Shown: positions 17,694 through 25,753 of the stretch, piece by piece
How the letters are laid out: every line of letters starts with the position of its first letter
Numbering within the stretch: the first letter of the stretch is position 1
Origin: Corynebacterium tuberculostearicum
GTDB taxonomy: Bacteria > Actinomycetota > Actinomycetes > Mycobacteriales > Mycobacteriaceae
Assembly (NCBI RefSeq): GCF_016127015.1
Contig: NZ_CP065972.1
Location: 248,001-312,000, forward strand
Direction of reading: 5' to 3'
DNA: 64,000 nucleotides
Notes under the pieces: generated by a model
What the model was told of the DNA's origin: nothing
The model's input: only the letters and a program-made list of their open reading frames with translations
Databases searched by the model: none
Made by a program: the position numbers and the translations under genes

Positions 17694-18434
17694 TTAGTCG
17701 TAGGTGCCAAGCTGATAGCTGGGAAGGTCAACCCACATCTTGTTGAATTCCGCGACTTCGCCGGATACCGGTTCGAGGGAATCGCCCTGTGCCCGCAAGC
17801 GCACGGTGTGGTGGGCGGTAATGCCCTCTGCGGTGGTGCGGCTGCGCTCTCCCCACGTGAAATCGACCTCGTTGTCTGAGACCGGGGTGATGCTCTCTAC
17901 CTTGTGGAAGATGGACATGTCCTTGGCCGGAGCGCCATTGATGTAGAAAGCTATGCCATCAGCAATAGAGGCGCCGGTGCCCGCCGGACCGTTCAAATCG
18001 CCCATTGAGCCGCGGAAGATGATCCAGCTAATCGTGGCGCACGGGTCATAGGAGTTGTCGATATCGGCGATCCAGTAATTGAAATCGCTGCCGTCATCGG
18101 CGGGCATGCGCCCGGGGGCCGTGCCAGAGGCGTAGACCTTGCGTGGGTCGTTGGGCAGCTCCGTGCACTCGCTGTCCTTGCCCTTCTCCTGCTGCTGCGT
18201 GGTTTCCTCCTCGTCCCCGTCGGTGGACTCAGATGGGGAGGGTGCTGCTGCGGAATCCGCATTCTCCCCGCTGGAGGACTCGTCCTCGGCAGGTGCTTGG
18301 CTGGAAAAGACCGGCGCTGGGGAGGAAGAAGAATCCTCCTGAGCACCGCAGGCGCTCAGCGCGAGCGGCACGGCAGCGGTGAGCAATACGGCGGCGGAGA
18401 AGCGGCGTAGGCAGCGCGGTGTCACGGCAGGCAT
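17694..18434 (-). CDS. LppP/LprE-family lipoprotein
   Basis: This is a 246-residue secreted lipoprotein. A signal peptide with lipobox LALSAC puts the acylated Cys at about residue 29. A low-complexity Ser/Glu/Gln stretch (about 35-88) follows, then a folded domain with the LppP/LprE features: paired cysteines (SECTELP and YDPCATISW) and the motif SMGDLNGPAGTGASIADGIAFY (22 residues, spans about 140-161). The function of the family is unknown; members are anchored on the outer face of the plasma membrane in mycolate-containing actinobacteria. It ends next to the IS-split hairpin, and DUF3151, maf, accE and accD lie upstream on the same strand. Confidence 0.85.
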   Translation of the reverse strand: MPAVTPRCLRRFSAAVLLTAAVPLALSACGAQEDSSSSPAPVFSSQAPAEDESSSGENADSAAAPSPSESTDGDEEETTQQQEKGKDSECTELPNDPRKVYASGTAPGRMPADDGSDFNYWIADIDNSYDPCATISWIIFRGSMGDLNGPAGTGASIADGIAFYINGAPAKDMSIFHKVESITPVSDNEVDFTWGERSRTTAEGITAHHTVRLRAQGDSLEPVSGEVAEFNKMWVDLPSYQLGTYD

Positions 18435-18449
18435 GCGGGAACTCCAGGA

Positions 18450-18866
18450 TTAGTCGAGGAGGGTGGCGACGGACTCTGGGTCGGCGTCGGAAAGCATCTG
18501 GCGAATGCGGTCATACTCGTCGTCCTCGCCGATGGCCTTGGCGGCGTGGCCGAGTGCGGCGATGGCGCGAAGGACACCCTGGTTCGGCTCATGGGAGAAG
18601 GGGACAGGGCCCCAACCCTTCCAACCATTGCCACGCAGGCGGTCGAGGCTGCGGTGGTAGCCCGTGCGCGCGTAGGCGTAGGCGGTGATGAAAGCGGACG
18701 GCTCAGAGCCCTCCTGCTGGTTGAGTTCCTGCTCCGCTAGGAGCGCCCACAGCAGCGGGGAATCGGGGTGGGCAACGATGCCGGCGGCGAGATCCGAGGT
18801 GGACTCTGCGCCGGGATCGGCCGGCAGCTCAATGGGTTTCGGGGCAAGCATGTCTTTCATTTCCAT
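18450..18866 (-). CDS. DUF3151 family protein
   Basis: This 138-residue soluble protein matches the actinobacterial DUF3151 family over most of its length (HPDSPLLWALLAEQEL, AYAYARTGYHRSLDRLRGNG, WGPVPFSHEPNQGVLRAI). Its helical, TPR-like composition suggests a protein-binding role, but no function is established. Two in-frame ATGs (codons 1 and 3) are possible starts. It is probably co-transcribed with the lipoprotein 15 bases downstream. Confidence 0.85.
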   Translation of the reverse strand: MEMKDMLAPKPIELPADPGAESTSDLAAGIVAHPDSPLLWALLAEQELNQQEGSEPSAFITAYAYARTGYHRSLDRLRGNGWKGWGPVPFSHEPNQGVLRAIAALGHAAKAIGEDDEYDRIRQMLSDADPESVATLLD

Positions 18867-18897
18867 GCCACCCCACTGTAGCGACGCCGGCGCGCTG

Positions 18898-19485
18898 CTA
18901 CCAGAAATCGGAGACGTTCAGATCAAAGGCATAGAGCGCGCGGCGCACCACTGGCAGCGATAGCCCGATAACGGAGGAAGGATCGCCTTCGATGCGGTCA
19001 ATGAACCAGCCGCCCATTGCTTCCAAGGTGAAGGCACCGGCGCAGTGGAGAGGCTCGCCGGAGTGGGCATATGCTGCGATATCGGCCTCGCTGGCCTGGG
19101 CAAAGTGCACCGTGGTGGTGGATGTTTCCACATGGCGCTTATCGCCAAAGATGAGGCAGTGGCCGGTAAGCAGCTCGGCTGTGCGGCCGGCTTGCTGGTG
19201 CCAGCGCTCGATGGTGGCTTCCTCGGTATGGGGCTTGCCTTGTAGCTCGCCGTCGAGCAGCAGCATGGAATCGCCGCCGATGACGGGCTCGGTGGGGTAG
19301 CGCTCGGCCACCTTTTCGGCCTTGGCGGTGGCTAAGGCCGCCACGATATCGGCCGGTGGGTGGCCCGCGAGCGAGGCTTCGAGGGAGCGCTCGTCTATAT
19401 CGGCCGGCTCTAAAACGGGCTCCACGCCCGCGACGCGCAGGATAGACGCGCGCGAGGGTGATTGGGAGGCAAGGATAAGCCGCAT
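18898..19485 (-). CDS. maf: Maf-like nucleoside triphosphate pyrophosphatase
   Basis: Maf proteins hydrolyse non-canonical or pyrimidine nucleoside triphosphates to monophosphates and can affect septum formation. This 195-residue protein has the family start LILASQSPSRASILR, the conserved AKAEKVAERYP, VIGGDSMLLLDGELQGKP with the acidic metal residues, and the C-terminal GLSLPVVRRAL. ATG 19485 overlaps the accE stop in TAATG and matches the family start; the longer frame upstream lies inside accE. The accE-maf linkage is conserved in corynebacteria and mycobacteria. Confidence 0.93.
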   Translation of the reverse strand: MRLILASQSPSRASILRVAGVEPVLEPADIDERSLEASLAGHPPADIVAALATAKAEKVAERYPTEPVIGGDSMLLLDGELQGKPHTEEATIERWHQQAGRTAELLTGHCLIFGDKRHVETSTTTVHFAQASEADIAAYAHSGEPLHCAGAFTLEAMGGWFIDRIEGDPSSVIGLSLPVVRRALYAFDLNVSDFW

Positions 19486-19694
19486 TAGAAGTACCGCACG
19501 GTATGGAAGGCGGAGGGGTTGTAGACGCGCTGCGCGCCAAAGCGCTCGAAGCGCTCGGCTGGGTTGCCCCATTCATTGCGCTCGCCGGTAGCGCCCGAGT
19601 GCTTTGCACTCATCTGCGCTAAGACTGTGCGCAGGGCCGCGAGTTCGTCCTCGGTGGGATTGCCCTTGACTACCTTGATTTCAGGTGCAGACAT
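19485..19694 (-). CDS. accE: acyl-CoA carboxylase epsilon subunit
   Basis: This 69-residue protein matches the actinobacterial epsilon subunit, a small protein that stabilises the alpha/beta acyl-CoA carboxylase complex. Visible family features are an N-terminal beta-strand and start (IKVVKGNPTEDELAALRTVL) and a C-terminal basic/aromatic tail (NPSAFHTVRYF). It starts eight bases after the accD stop and overlaps maf by TAATG, so accD-accE-maf form one operon. It should work with the AccBC chain encoded at 11-12.8 kb. Confidence 0.92.
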   Translation of the reverse strand: MSAPEIKVVKGNPTEDELAALRTVLAQMSAKHSGATGERNEWGNPAERFERFGAQRVYNPSAFHTVRYF

Positions 19695-19702
19695 GTGCCC
19701 TC

Positions 19703-21163
19703 CTAAACGGTTCCGTGCTTCTTCGGTACCTGGGCTACGGCCTTGCGCTCTAGCAGGCGCAGGCCCTCTACCAGGTAGTGGCGGGTTGCCGTTGGCTCGA
19801 TGACATTATCGGCCAGCCCGCGCTCTGCTGCGGCGTAGGGGTGCAAGAAGAGCTCGTCCATCTCCTCTTCCTTGTCCTCCGAGCCATAGATGGCCAGGGA
19901 AGCTTGGGAGGCCTGGGTGACGGCAATTTCCGCGGTGGGCCATGCGTAGACCAGGTCCGCGCCGAGGTCTTTGGCGCCCATAAATACGTAGGCCGGGCCA
20001 ATGGCCTTGCGGGTGATCACAGTGAGCTTGCCGACGCTCGCTTCAGCCTGCGCATAGGCAAACTTCGACGCCCTGCGCAGCAGGCCGGCCCTTTCCTCTT
20101 CCGGGGTAGGCACAAAGCCCGGGGAGTCCACGAATTCCACAATGGGGGTATTGAAGGCATCGCAGGTACGCACGAAGCGCGCGGCCTTTTCTGCCGCGGC
20201 GGAGTCCAAGGCGCCGGCCAGTGCCAGCGGTTGGTTGGCAACGATGCCGACGGCGCGGCCATCGATGTAGGCAAAGCCGGTAAGGATGTTTTGTGCTGCC
20301 TCGGCAGAAAGCTCGAAGAAGGAGCCTTCATCGACGACAGCCTTGATGACATCGCTCATGTCATAGGCCTGCGCGGCGGTATCCGGGATGATGCTATTGA
20401 GATCAAAGTCCGCGACGCTACCGGCCTCCACGCGCGGCGCTTCAGCGCGGTTATTGGCGGGTAGGTAAGCCACAACGTCGCGCACGAGGGACAGAGCCTG
20501 CTTGTCATCGCTGGCCACCAAGTGGGCAGTGCCGGATTCCGCGTGGGCTGCGGCGCCGCCAAAGGTCTCTGGCTCCGCGCCGGCCACGTGGCTGGCGGCC
20601 TGGTGGAGGGCGGTGCCCTGGGTGACTACGAGGACATCGGCAAACGTCGGCGCGAACGCCGCAATGCCGCTGGTATTGCCCGCGACAACGGAAATCTGCG
20701 GGATGAGGCCCGAAGCCTGGGAGACACGCGCCATGAGGCGGGCGTATCCGGCCATGGTGACGATGCCTTCTTGTACACGCGGGCCGGTGGATTCATAGAT
20801 GCCGATGATGGGCACGCCGGTCTTGATGGCGAGGTCATATATCTTGGTGAGCTTTTCGGCATAAACCTCACCCATCGTGCCGTCGAAGATTTCGCCGTCC
20901 TGGCTAAAGACGCAGACGCGGCGGCCGTCGATAGTGCCGTAGCCGGTGACCACGCCATCGGTATAGGGGCGGTCATGCTCGCGACCGAAGTCGGTAGAGC
21001 GGTGGCGGGCTAGCGCGTCCGTTTCCACGAAGGAGCCCTCATCGAGCAGCTGCGTCACGCGGGTGCGGGCGGCCGGCTCGCCTTCTCCCAGCGGCGCGCG
21101 GGACTCGGCGAGCTTGGCGTCCAGGTCCTCGATCTTGCCGGCGGTGGTTTTCAGGTCAGTCAT
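19703..21163 (-). CDS. acyl-CoA carboxylase beta subunit, probably AccD2/DtsR2-like
   Basis: The 486-residue carboxyltransferase subunit keeps the crotonase-type two-domain architecture (N-half with RVCVFSQDGEIFDGTMGEVY, C-half with FVRTCDAFNTPIVEFVDSPGF). The glycine-rich active-site loops differ from AccD1-type enzymes: VVAGNTSGIAAF replaces the usual GACAGG loop and KAIGPAYVFMG replaces KAYGGAY. In C. glutamicum AccD2 and AccD3 together with AccBC carboxylate long acyl-CoA for mycolate synthesis. The location next to accE fits AccD2, but no AccD1 gene is present here. Start M at 21163 is chosen because TAGTGT lies 8 bases before it (leaderless). Confidence 0.85.
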   Translation of the reverse strand: MTDLKTTAGKIEDLDAKLAESRAPLGEGEPAARTRVTQLLDEGSFVETDALARHRSTDFGREHDRPYTDGVVTGYGTIDGRRVCVFSQDGEIFDGTMGEVYAEKLTKIYDLAIKTGVPIIGIYESTGPRVQEGIVTMAGYARLMARVSQASGLIPQISVVAGNTSGIAAFAPTFADVLVVTQGTALHQAASHVAGAEPETFGGAAAHAESGTAHLVASDDKQALSLVRDVVAYLPANNRAEAPRVEAGSVADFDLNSIIPDTAAQAYDMSDVIKAVVDEGSFFELSAEAAQNILTGFAYIDGRAVGIVANQPLALAGALDSAAAEKAARFVRTCDAFNTPIVEFVDSPGFVPTPEEERAGLLRRASKFAYAQAEASVGKLTVITRKAIGPAYVFMGAKDLGADLVYAWPTAEIAVTQASQASLAIYGSEDKEEEMDELFLHPYAAAERGLADNVIEPTATRHYLVEGLRLLERKAVAQVPKKHGTV

Positions 21164-21171
21164 AGGCCCCC

Positions 21172-21177
21172 ACACTA
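21172..21177 (-). promoter_or_regulatory. -10 box of the accD-accE-maf operon
   Basis: Minus-strand TAGTGT is followed by 8 bases and the ATG at 21163. No Shine-Dalgarno sequence is present, so a leaderless mRNA is likely. Confidence 0.45.
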
Positions 21178-21513
21178 CTAGGGCACCCCGGTCAATGCGG
21201 AATGGAACGCTGGGGGGACGCGGAGTGGAAAACGATTGTGTGGTAAATGCCGCTACAGTGTGGGCAGTGCATGGAACCTGGGAATTTCTTGGGTGGTATT
21301 AGGATGAAGGGCCCTAATCTGGGGGTGGTGTCTCCTGTAAACATTTAACGGTGCTGGGCAGGTGAGCGCCCATTATTGCACCTCAAGGTAGGTAAAAACA
21401 TTAGAAAGATTTTCATTCAACTATTGATGTGAGCCCTGTAAGCCCTTATGATTGCCTGAGTCTTCATGAATGTTTCCCCTGATTTTTAACGATCTATTAA
21501 GGACGGTCTTCTG
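21178..21513. promoter_or_regulatory. divergent intergenic region upstream of the secreted-protein operon
   Basis: There is no gene in these 336 bases between accD (minus) and the secreted-protein operon (plus). The segment 21390-21430 is AT-rich and probably holds the plus-strand promoter. A clear SD (AAGGACGG, 21497-21504) precedes the GTG at 21514. I see no palindrome that would mark an operator. Confidence 0.35.
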
Positions 21514-22782
21514 GTGATTAAAAAGGGACTGCGTTTGCTCGCACCGCTCGCCGTAGCGGCTCTCTTCACGCCAGTGGCACACGCGGGAGATGTTCCCCCG
21601 ATGCCGCAGGCATATCCCATTTCCAACCTCTACAAGAGCTGCAGTGCCGCCGGCGATAATGCAGAGCGCGAATGGCGCTTTGCAGAAACCGGCCGCCGCT
21701 ACATGAGCGACGGCACCCTGCAGTTTAAAAACACCACCAACCAAGAAGTGCCCTACACCGCCGAGGTAGAAACTGGTACCAATCACGAGATTGAAGCCAA
21801 TTCCAAGGCCAAGCTGCCTTCCGGTTGGGACACCACCGCTAAGTCCGATATTGGTCTGAAGATGACCAACGGCTGGCGCGATAAAGAAACCTTCGGCCCT
21901 GTGAAGCTGAAGCCAGGTGAGTCCTTCCGCGTCGAATACGGCGTCATTGAAAAGGACTTCATCTCCATGTTCGTAGGCTGCAACGATGACCGCTTGGAAA
22001 ACATCCCAGGCGCTAATGTCATCCGCGGTAAGGGCCCGGCCGAGCGCTACGCCTTCGCCTACATCATCAAGGCGGACGGCTCCGTGTCCGATCTGGCCAT
22101 GGAAATTCCATCCCGTTCCCCGGGTGCAAACTCCAAGCCGATCGAGGGCAACTACACCTCCGTATCCGGCCCGAGCCTAGAGAAGATCGCCGATCCGAAG
22201 AAGGACGAGATCATGCAGCCTTCTGCAGATCTGCAGCGCGATCCCTCCTGGCCTAAGGAAGGCGATAAGTGTGAAGCCGGCGATACCTCCTGGTACCCGC
22301 TGGACATCACCGCGGTAAAGCCGACCTACCGCAAGGCTGGTTACTCCACGGACTTCCTCAACTGGTCCAAGGGTGACTACGAGTTTGCACCGGTAACTGA
22401 CTTCGTCGTTGGCGCCGAGCACGCCCCGTACACCAACTGGCAGGGCAACCGCGGCGATATTCCGAAGGGCTGGCTGGAGTCCGTCGGTGCCGTAAAGCGC
22501 GCCTACATGCCGGTCGGCACTGAGCTTAAGCACGTCGACCTCAAGCCAGGCGAGCGTGTGCGTGTGGAGTATGGCACCACCATGACCCGCATTAACTACC
22601 GCGAGATTCACTGCGGCAAGAGCGGAAACTACGACCTCACCTCTAACTACAAGCAGACCTCCGCCCCGAGCGGCTTCTGGGCCGAGGCCAAGATCACTGA
22701 TAAGGACGGCAATACCCGCACCGAGGACGTCACTCCGGACGAATTCCGCGACCTGCCGGTTCCTACCCAGACCATCTACTAA
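21514..22782 (+). CDS. secreted protein with two copies of a corynebacterial beta-rich module
   Basis: I do not recognise a named family. The 422-residue protein has a Sec signal peptide (KKGLRLLAPLAVAALFTPVAHA, cleavage about 24). It then has two tandem modules (about residues 40-190 and 245-410), each with two cysteines (KSC...VGC and DKC...IHC) and the shared end KLKPGESFRVEYG / DLKPGERVRVEYG. Single copies of the same layout make up the next two genes. The modules are rich in alternating polar residues, as in amphipathic beta-strands. It is first in a three-gene operon, with GTG start and SD AAGGACGG. Likely exported to the envelope or medium. Confidence 0.8.
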   Translation: MIKKGLRLLAPLAVAALFTPVAHAGDVPPMPQAYPISNLYKSCSAAGDNAEREWRFAETGRRYMSDGTLQFKNTTNQEVPYTAEVETGTNHEIEANSKAKLPSGWDTTAKSDIGLKMTNGWRDKETFGPVKLKPGESFRVEYGVIEKDFISMFVGCNDDRLENIPGANVIRGKGPAERYAFAYIIKADGSVSDLAMEIPSRSPGANSKPIEGNYTSVSGPSLEKIADPKKDEIMQPSADLQRDPSWPKEGDKCEAGDTSWYPLDITAVKPTYRKAGYSTDFLNWSKGDYEFAPVTDFVVGAEHAPYTNWQGNRGDIPKGWLESVGAVKRAYMPVGTELKHVDLKPGERVRVEYGTTMTRINYREIHCGKSGNYDLTSNYKQTSAPSGFWAEAKITDKDGNTRTEDVTPDEFRDLPVPTQTIY

Positions 22783-22815
22783 ACACCACCCTCATCTACG
22801 CAAGGAGAAAATTCC

Positions 22816-23388
22816 ATGTTCAAGTCCAAGATTGCTTCTACCACCGCGGCTCTTGCCGTTGCTTCCGGCCTCATCTTCGCTCCGGCCGCTAACGCCCTGC
22901 CGCAGCGTGACCTCGGCCCGGCTAACCCGACCACCATCGGTGAGCGTTGCTCCAACCCGGGCGACACCGGCCAGACCGTTGACATCAAGCGCACCTACTT
23001 CGATGGCTCTGCCGGTTCCTGGACCGTGTCCAACTACAACGATGAGCCGTTGCCGGTAACCCGTTCCATCACCGAGACCAAGACCAAGACCTGGAATGTG
23101 TCCGCAGGTATTGACTTCAAGCTGATGGATCTCATCAACTTCACCTTCTCCTCCAGCTACACCGATAGCCAGTCCTACGAGGTAGGCGAGCAGGTTGGTC
23201 CGTACAACATTGCTCCGGGCAAGACCGCCGTCCTGCGCGCAGGCTGGGTTGTCTCTGACTTCGAGGGCCAGAAGACTGTGTGCGGCTCCGACCACAAGTG
23301 GCAGGCCAACGGCGGCACCTTCACCGCCACCCTGCCGAAGGAGCGCCACATCGAGGTTTCCACCCGCGATAACAACGATTGGGGCTAA
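22816..23388 (+). CDS. secreted beta-rich protein, possible aerolysin-like pore former
   Basis: This 190-residue protein has a signal peptide ending APAANA (cleavage about 27) and two cysteines (ERCSNPGD and KTVCGSD). Between them is a stretch typical of membrane-inserting beta-hairpins: alternating Ser/Thr strands (SITETKTKTWNVSAGIDF), a short hydrophobic turn (KLMDLIN), a second strand (FTFSSSYTDSQSYEVGEQ) and then YNIAPGKTAVLRAGW. That pattern resembles the ETX/MTX2-aerolysin family, but the match is by eye only. ATG 22816 has AGGAG ten bases upstream. Either a mycomembrane channel or a secreted toxin would fit. Confidence 0.75.
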   Translation: MFKSKIASTTAALAVASGLIFAPAANALPQRDLGPANPTTIGERCSNPGDTGQTVDIKRTYFDGSAGSWTVSNYNDEPLPVTRSITETKTKTWNVSAGIDFKLMDLINFTFSSSYTDSQSYEVGEQVGPYNIAPGKTAVLRAGWVVSDFEGQKTVCGSDHKWQANGGTFTATLPKERHIEVSTRDNNDWG

Positions 23389-23390
23389 AC

Positions 23391-23969
23391 GTGAGCAAGA
23401 CGTCCATCGCTAGCGCCCTTGCGGCGCTAAGCCTGGTGGCCGCTCCTGTTGCCCACGCCGCTGATTTCGGTGGGGACTTTGAGCTGCCCCAGCGCTGGAA
23501 CGACGACTACAAGCCGGGCACGCATTGCTCGACGCCAGGTGAAAACGGCACCTACGTCACCGCAAAGCGCCGCTGGTTTAAGCAGACCGATGCCACCAGC
23601 GTGGCTAACCGCAACGCCGAGGAAGTACCGGTCAAGCACACTGTTACCCAGGCTCGCACGCAGACCATCGAGGTCTCCGGATCCGTTGAGGGCACCGGCG
23701 AGCTGGCCAAGGTGCTGACCAAAACCTATGGCTTCAATTACGTCAGCGAGCAGCACTGGAAGCTAAACCAGGTGGTTGGCCCGTACACCCTGCCTGCGAA
23801 CTCACAGGGCAAGCTGGTGTGGGGCTTTACCATGCTCGACACTGACGGTCAGGACGTGCGCTGCAACTCCGACCAGCAGTGGGAAGCCCAGGGCAAGCCG
23901 TATTCGGCTTCTGTGCCAGAAGCGCGCTACTCCGAGCTGCGCCTCGAAGATGCACCCGTGTGGAACTAA
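23391..23969 (+). CDS. secreted beta-rich protein, paralogue of the preceding gene
   Basis: This 192-residue protein from GTG 23391 has a signal peptide ending APVAHA and the same module as its neighbour: HCSTPGENGTYV aligns with RCSNPGDTGQTV, VGPYTLPANSQGKLVWGF with VGPYNIAPGKTAVLRAGW, and DVRCNSDQQW with TVCGSDHKW. The putative hairpin (TVTQARTQTIEVSGSVEGTG and KTYGFNYVSEQHWKLNQ) again alternates polar and hydrophobic residues. It begins two bases after the previous stop codon, so the two proteins are made together, perhaps as a two-component assembly. A strong terminator follows. Confidence 0.75.
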   Translation: MSKTSIASALAALSLVAAPVAHAADFGGDFELPQRWNDDYKPGTHCSTPGENGTYVTAKRRWFKQTDATSVANRNAEEVPVKHTVTQARTQTIEVSGSVEGTGELAKVLTKTYGFNYVSEQHWKLNQVVGPYTLPANSQGKLVWGFTMLDTDGQDVRCNSDQQWEAQGKPYSASVPEARYSELRLEDAPVWN

Positions 23970-23984
23970 GCCACCATCACAATT

Positions 23985-24022
23985 AAGCGCCCTCTCGGTC
24001 CATATTGACCGAGAGGGCGCTT
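23985..24022. terminator. bidirectional intrinsic terminator
   Basis: A perfect 16-base stem (23985-24000 with 24007-24022) encloses a CATATT loop and is followed by ttctct on the plus strand. It ends the secreted-protein operon and probably also the convergent trehalose operon. Confidence 0.92.
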
Positions 24023-24080
24023 TTCTCTGTGGGTTGCGCAGTGCGTCGGTAGGAGAGGGGCTGCAGCTGCGCGCTAAGGC

Positions 24081-25571
24081 TTAGGCCGGCAGCCAGGCGT
24101 AGCCGTACGGCCCGAGCTCTACTGGGCCGAGATCGATGGAGCGATCGCTGAAGTTGTGCAAGCACAGCAGATCGCCGCGCTGGTAGCCAAGGACGGCTTC
24201 CTCGCCCGTCTCTACTGGTTCGCACGGAGCGGTGCCGAGATCCGGATGGGCATGGCGCTCGGCAATCATGGAGCGGACGGTGTTGAGCAACGAGGTGGCG
24301 TCATCAAGCTGGGCGGCCACGGAGGTACCTCCCACAACCGGAAGGCGGGAAGGTGCTTTGGTGCTGAAACCAGAGTGCTCGGAATCGTCCCACTGCATCG
24401 GGGTGCGCACCGCATAGCGGTCCGGGAGCGTGGTGTCATCGAGCATGCCAATCTCATCGCCGTAGTAGATAAACGGTGCGCCCGGCAGGGTCATCAGCAG
24501 CGAGAACATGAGCTCCACCTTGCGGCGATCGCCGTTCATCAGCGGCATCAGCCGGCGGGCAATGCCCACATGGGCGCGCATTTCATCATCGGGGAGGAAG
24601 GCTTCATACATCAGCTTGCGCACATCATCGTCCACCATCTCCAGGGTGAGCTCATCGTGGTTGCGCAGGAAGGTACCCCATTGGCAGCCATCCGGCAGGG
24701 CGGGCAGTTCGTCAAGGATGGAGTAGACCGGGGTGGCGTCGGCAAGCGCCAATGCTTGGTACAACCGCGGCATAACCGGGAAGTTGAAGACCATGTGGAA
24801 GCGCTCGCCCTTGCCATAGAACTGCATGGTCTCGGCCGGAGGCTGGTTGGCCTCCGCGATGAGCACCGCATCCGGATAGTGGGTGTCCATGAAGGAGCGA
24901 ATCTTCTCCACAAACTCGATGGTCTCCGGCAGGGACTCGCCGCCTACACCATCGCGTTCAAAGAGGTAAGCAATGGCATCAAGGCGCAGGCCGTCCAATC
25001 CTTTGTCCATCCAGAAGGACAAGATCTTGAACACTTCCTCCTGCACGGCTGGGTTATCGTAGTTCAAATCCGGCTGGTGGGAGTAGAAGCGGTGGAAGTA
25101 GTACTGGCCGCGCTTGTCATCCCAGGTCCAGTTGGATGTTTCCACGTCGGTGAAAATGACGCGGATTTCGGGGTAGCGCTCCGGGTCATCGCCCCAAACA
25201 TAGAAATCGCCATAGGGGCCGGTGGGATCCGTGCGGGAGGCCTGGAACCACGGGTGGTCGGAGCTGGTGTGATTGAGCGCCAAATCCGTCATAATGCGCA
25301 TGCCGCGGCGGTGCAGCTGCGCAATGAGCTCTTCAAAGTCCTCCATCGTGCCGTAATCCGGATGGATGGAGTAGTAGTCCGCGATATCGTAGCCATCATC
25401 GCGCAAGGGGCTGGCATAAAACGGCGAGAGCCACAGGCAGTCCACGCCGAGCCACTGCAGGTAATCCAGCTTGTCGATGACCCCGCGCAGCGTGCCTACC
25501 TCCTTATCCCCATCGGCCTTGAAGGAGCCGACCAGGGCCTGGTAGAAGACGGCATTGTGGTACCAGCTCAT
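24081..25571 (-). CDS. GH13 alpha-amylase family enzyme, trehalose synthase-like
   Basis: This 496-residue cytoplasmic enzyme has an (alpha/beta)8 barrel whose catalytic residues are visible: Asp in GLDGLRLDAIAYLF, Glu in VLIAEANQPP, Asp in FLRNHDELTLEMV. Those motifs and GDEIGMLDDTTLPDR and RTPMQWD match trehalose synthase (maltose-trehalose isomerase) more than oligo-1,6-glucosidase, but it is shorter than usual TreS (about 570-600). Placement as the last gene of a trehalose importer operon supports action on imported trehalose. ATG 25571 has AAAGGA six bases upstream and overlaps the small membrane gene. Confidence 0.85.
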   Translation of the reverse strand: MSWYHNAVFYQALVGSFKADGDKEVGTLRGVIDKLDYLQWLGVDCLWLSPFYASPLRDDGYDIADYYSIHPDYGTMEDFEELIAQLHRRGMRIMTDLALNHTSSDHPWFQASRTDPTGPYGDFYVWGDDPERYPEIRVIFTDVETSNWTWDDKRGQYYFHRFYSHQPDLNYDNPAVQEEVFKILSFWMDKGLDGLRLDAIAYLFERDGVGGESLPETIEFVEKIRSFMDTHYPDAVLIAEANQPPAETMQFYGKGERFHMVFNFPVMPRLYQALALADATPVYSILDELPALPDGCQWGTFLRNHDELTLEMVDDDVRKLMYEAFLPDDEMRAHVGIARRLMPLMNGDRRKVELMFSLLMTLPGAPFIYYGDEIGMLDDTTLPDRYAVRTPMQWDDSEHSGFSTKAPSRLPVVGGTSVAAQLDDATSLLNTVRSMIAERHAHPDLGTAPCEPVETGEEAVLGYQRGDLLCLHNFSDRSIDLGPVELGPYGYAWLPA

Positions 25572-25753
25572 GAAAGGTCCTTTCTTTTTGCCCGCCAGGT
25601 CAGGTAGGTAAGGAGGCACAGAGCGCCGGCTAGGAGGCCGGGCCATAGGGCGGGGGAGTCATGGAAGAGATTGAGTACAGCTTGGATAACCGCGAGGAGG
25701 CTAAAGAAGCCGAGGAAGCCTAAGGCGGTATCCCACAGCATGGCCCGGCGCAT
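25568..25753 (-). CDS. small membrane protein of the trehalose operon
   Basis: This 61-residue protein has two hydrophobic segments (LGFLGFFSLLAVIQAVLNLF and LWPGLLAGALCLLTYLTW) and a basic C-terminus (RAKRKDLS). It overlaps the permease gene upstream (TAATG) and the GH13 gene downstream (ATGA). From memory, a small membrane protein gene also occurs in the C. glutamicum tus locus. Function unknown; a transporter accessory role is inferred from position. Confidence 0.7.
   Translation of the reverse strand: MRRAMLWDTALGFLGFFSLLAVIQAVLNLFHDSPALWPGLLAGALCLLTYLTWRAKRKDLS

Noticed and set aside
24156..25607. 483-codon plus-strand frame opposite the GH13 gene
   Set aside because: The minus-strand frame has all GH13 catalytic motifs; the plus frame shows no family pattern and lacks a start context.
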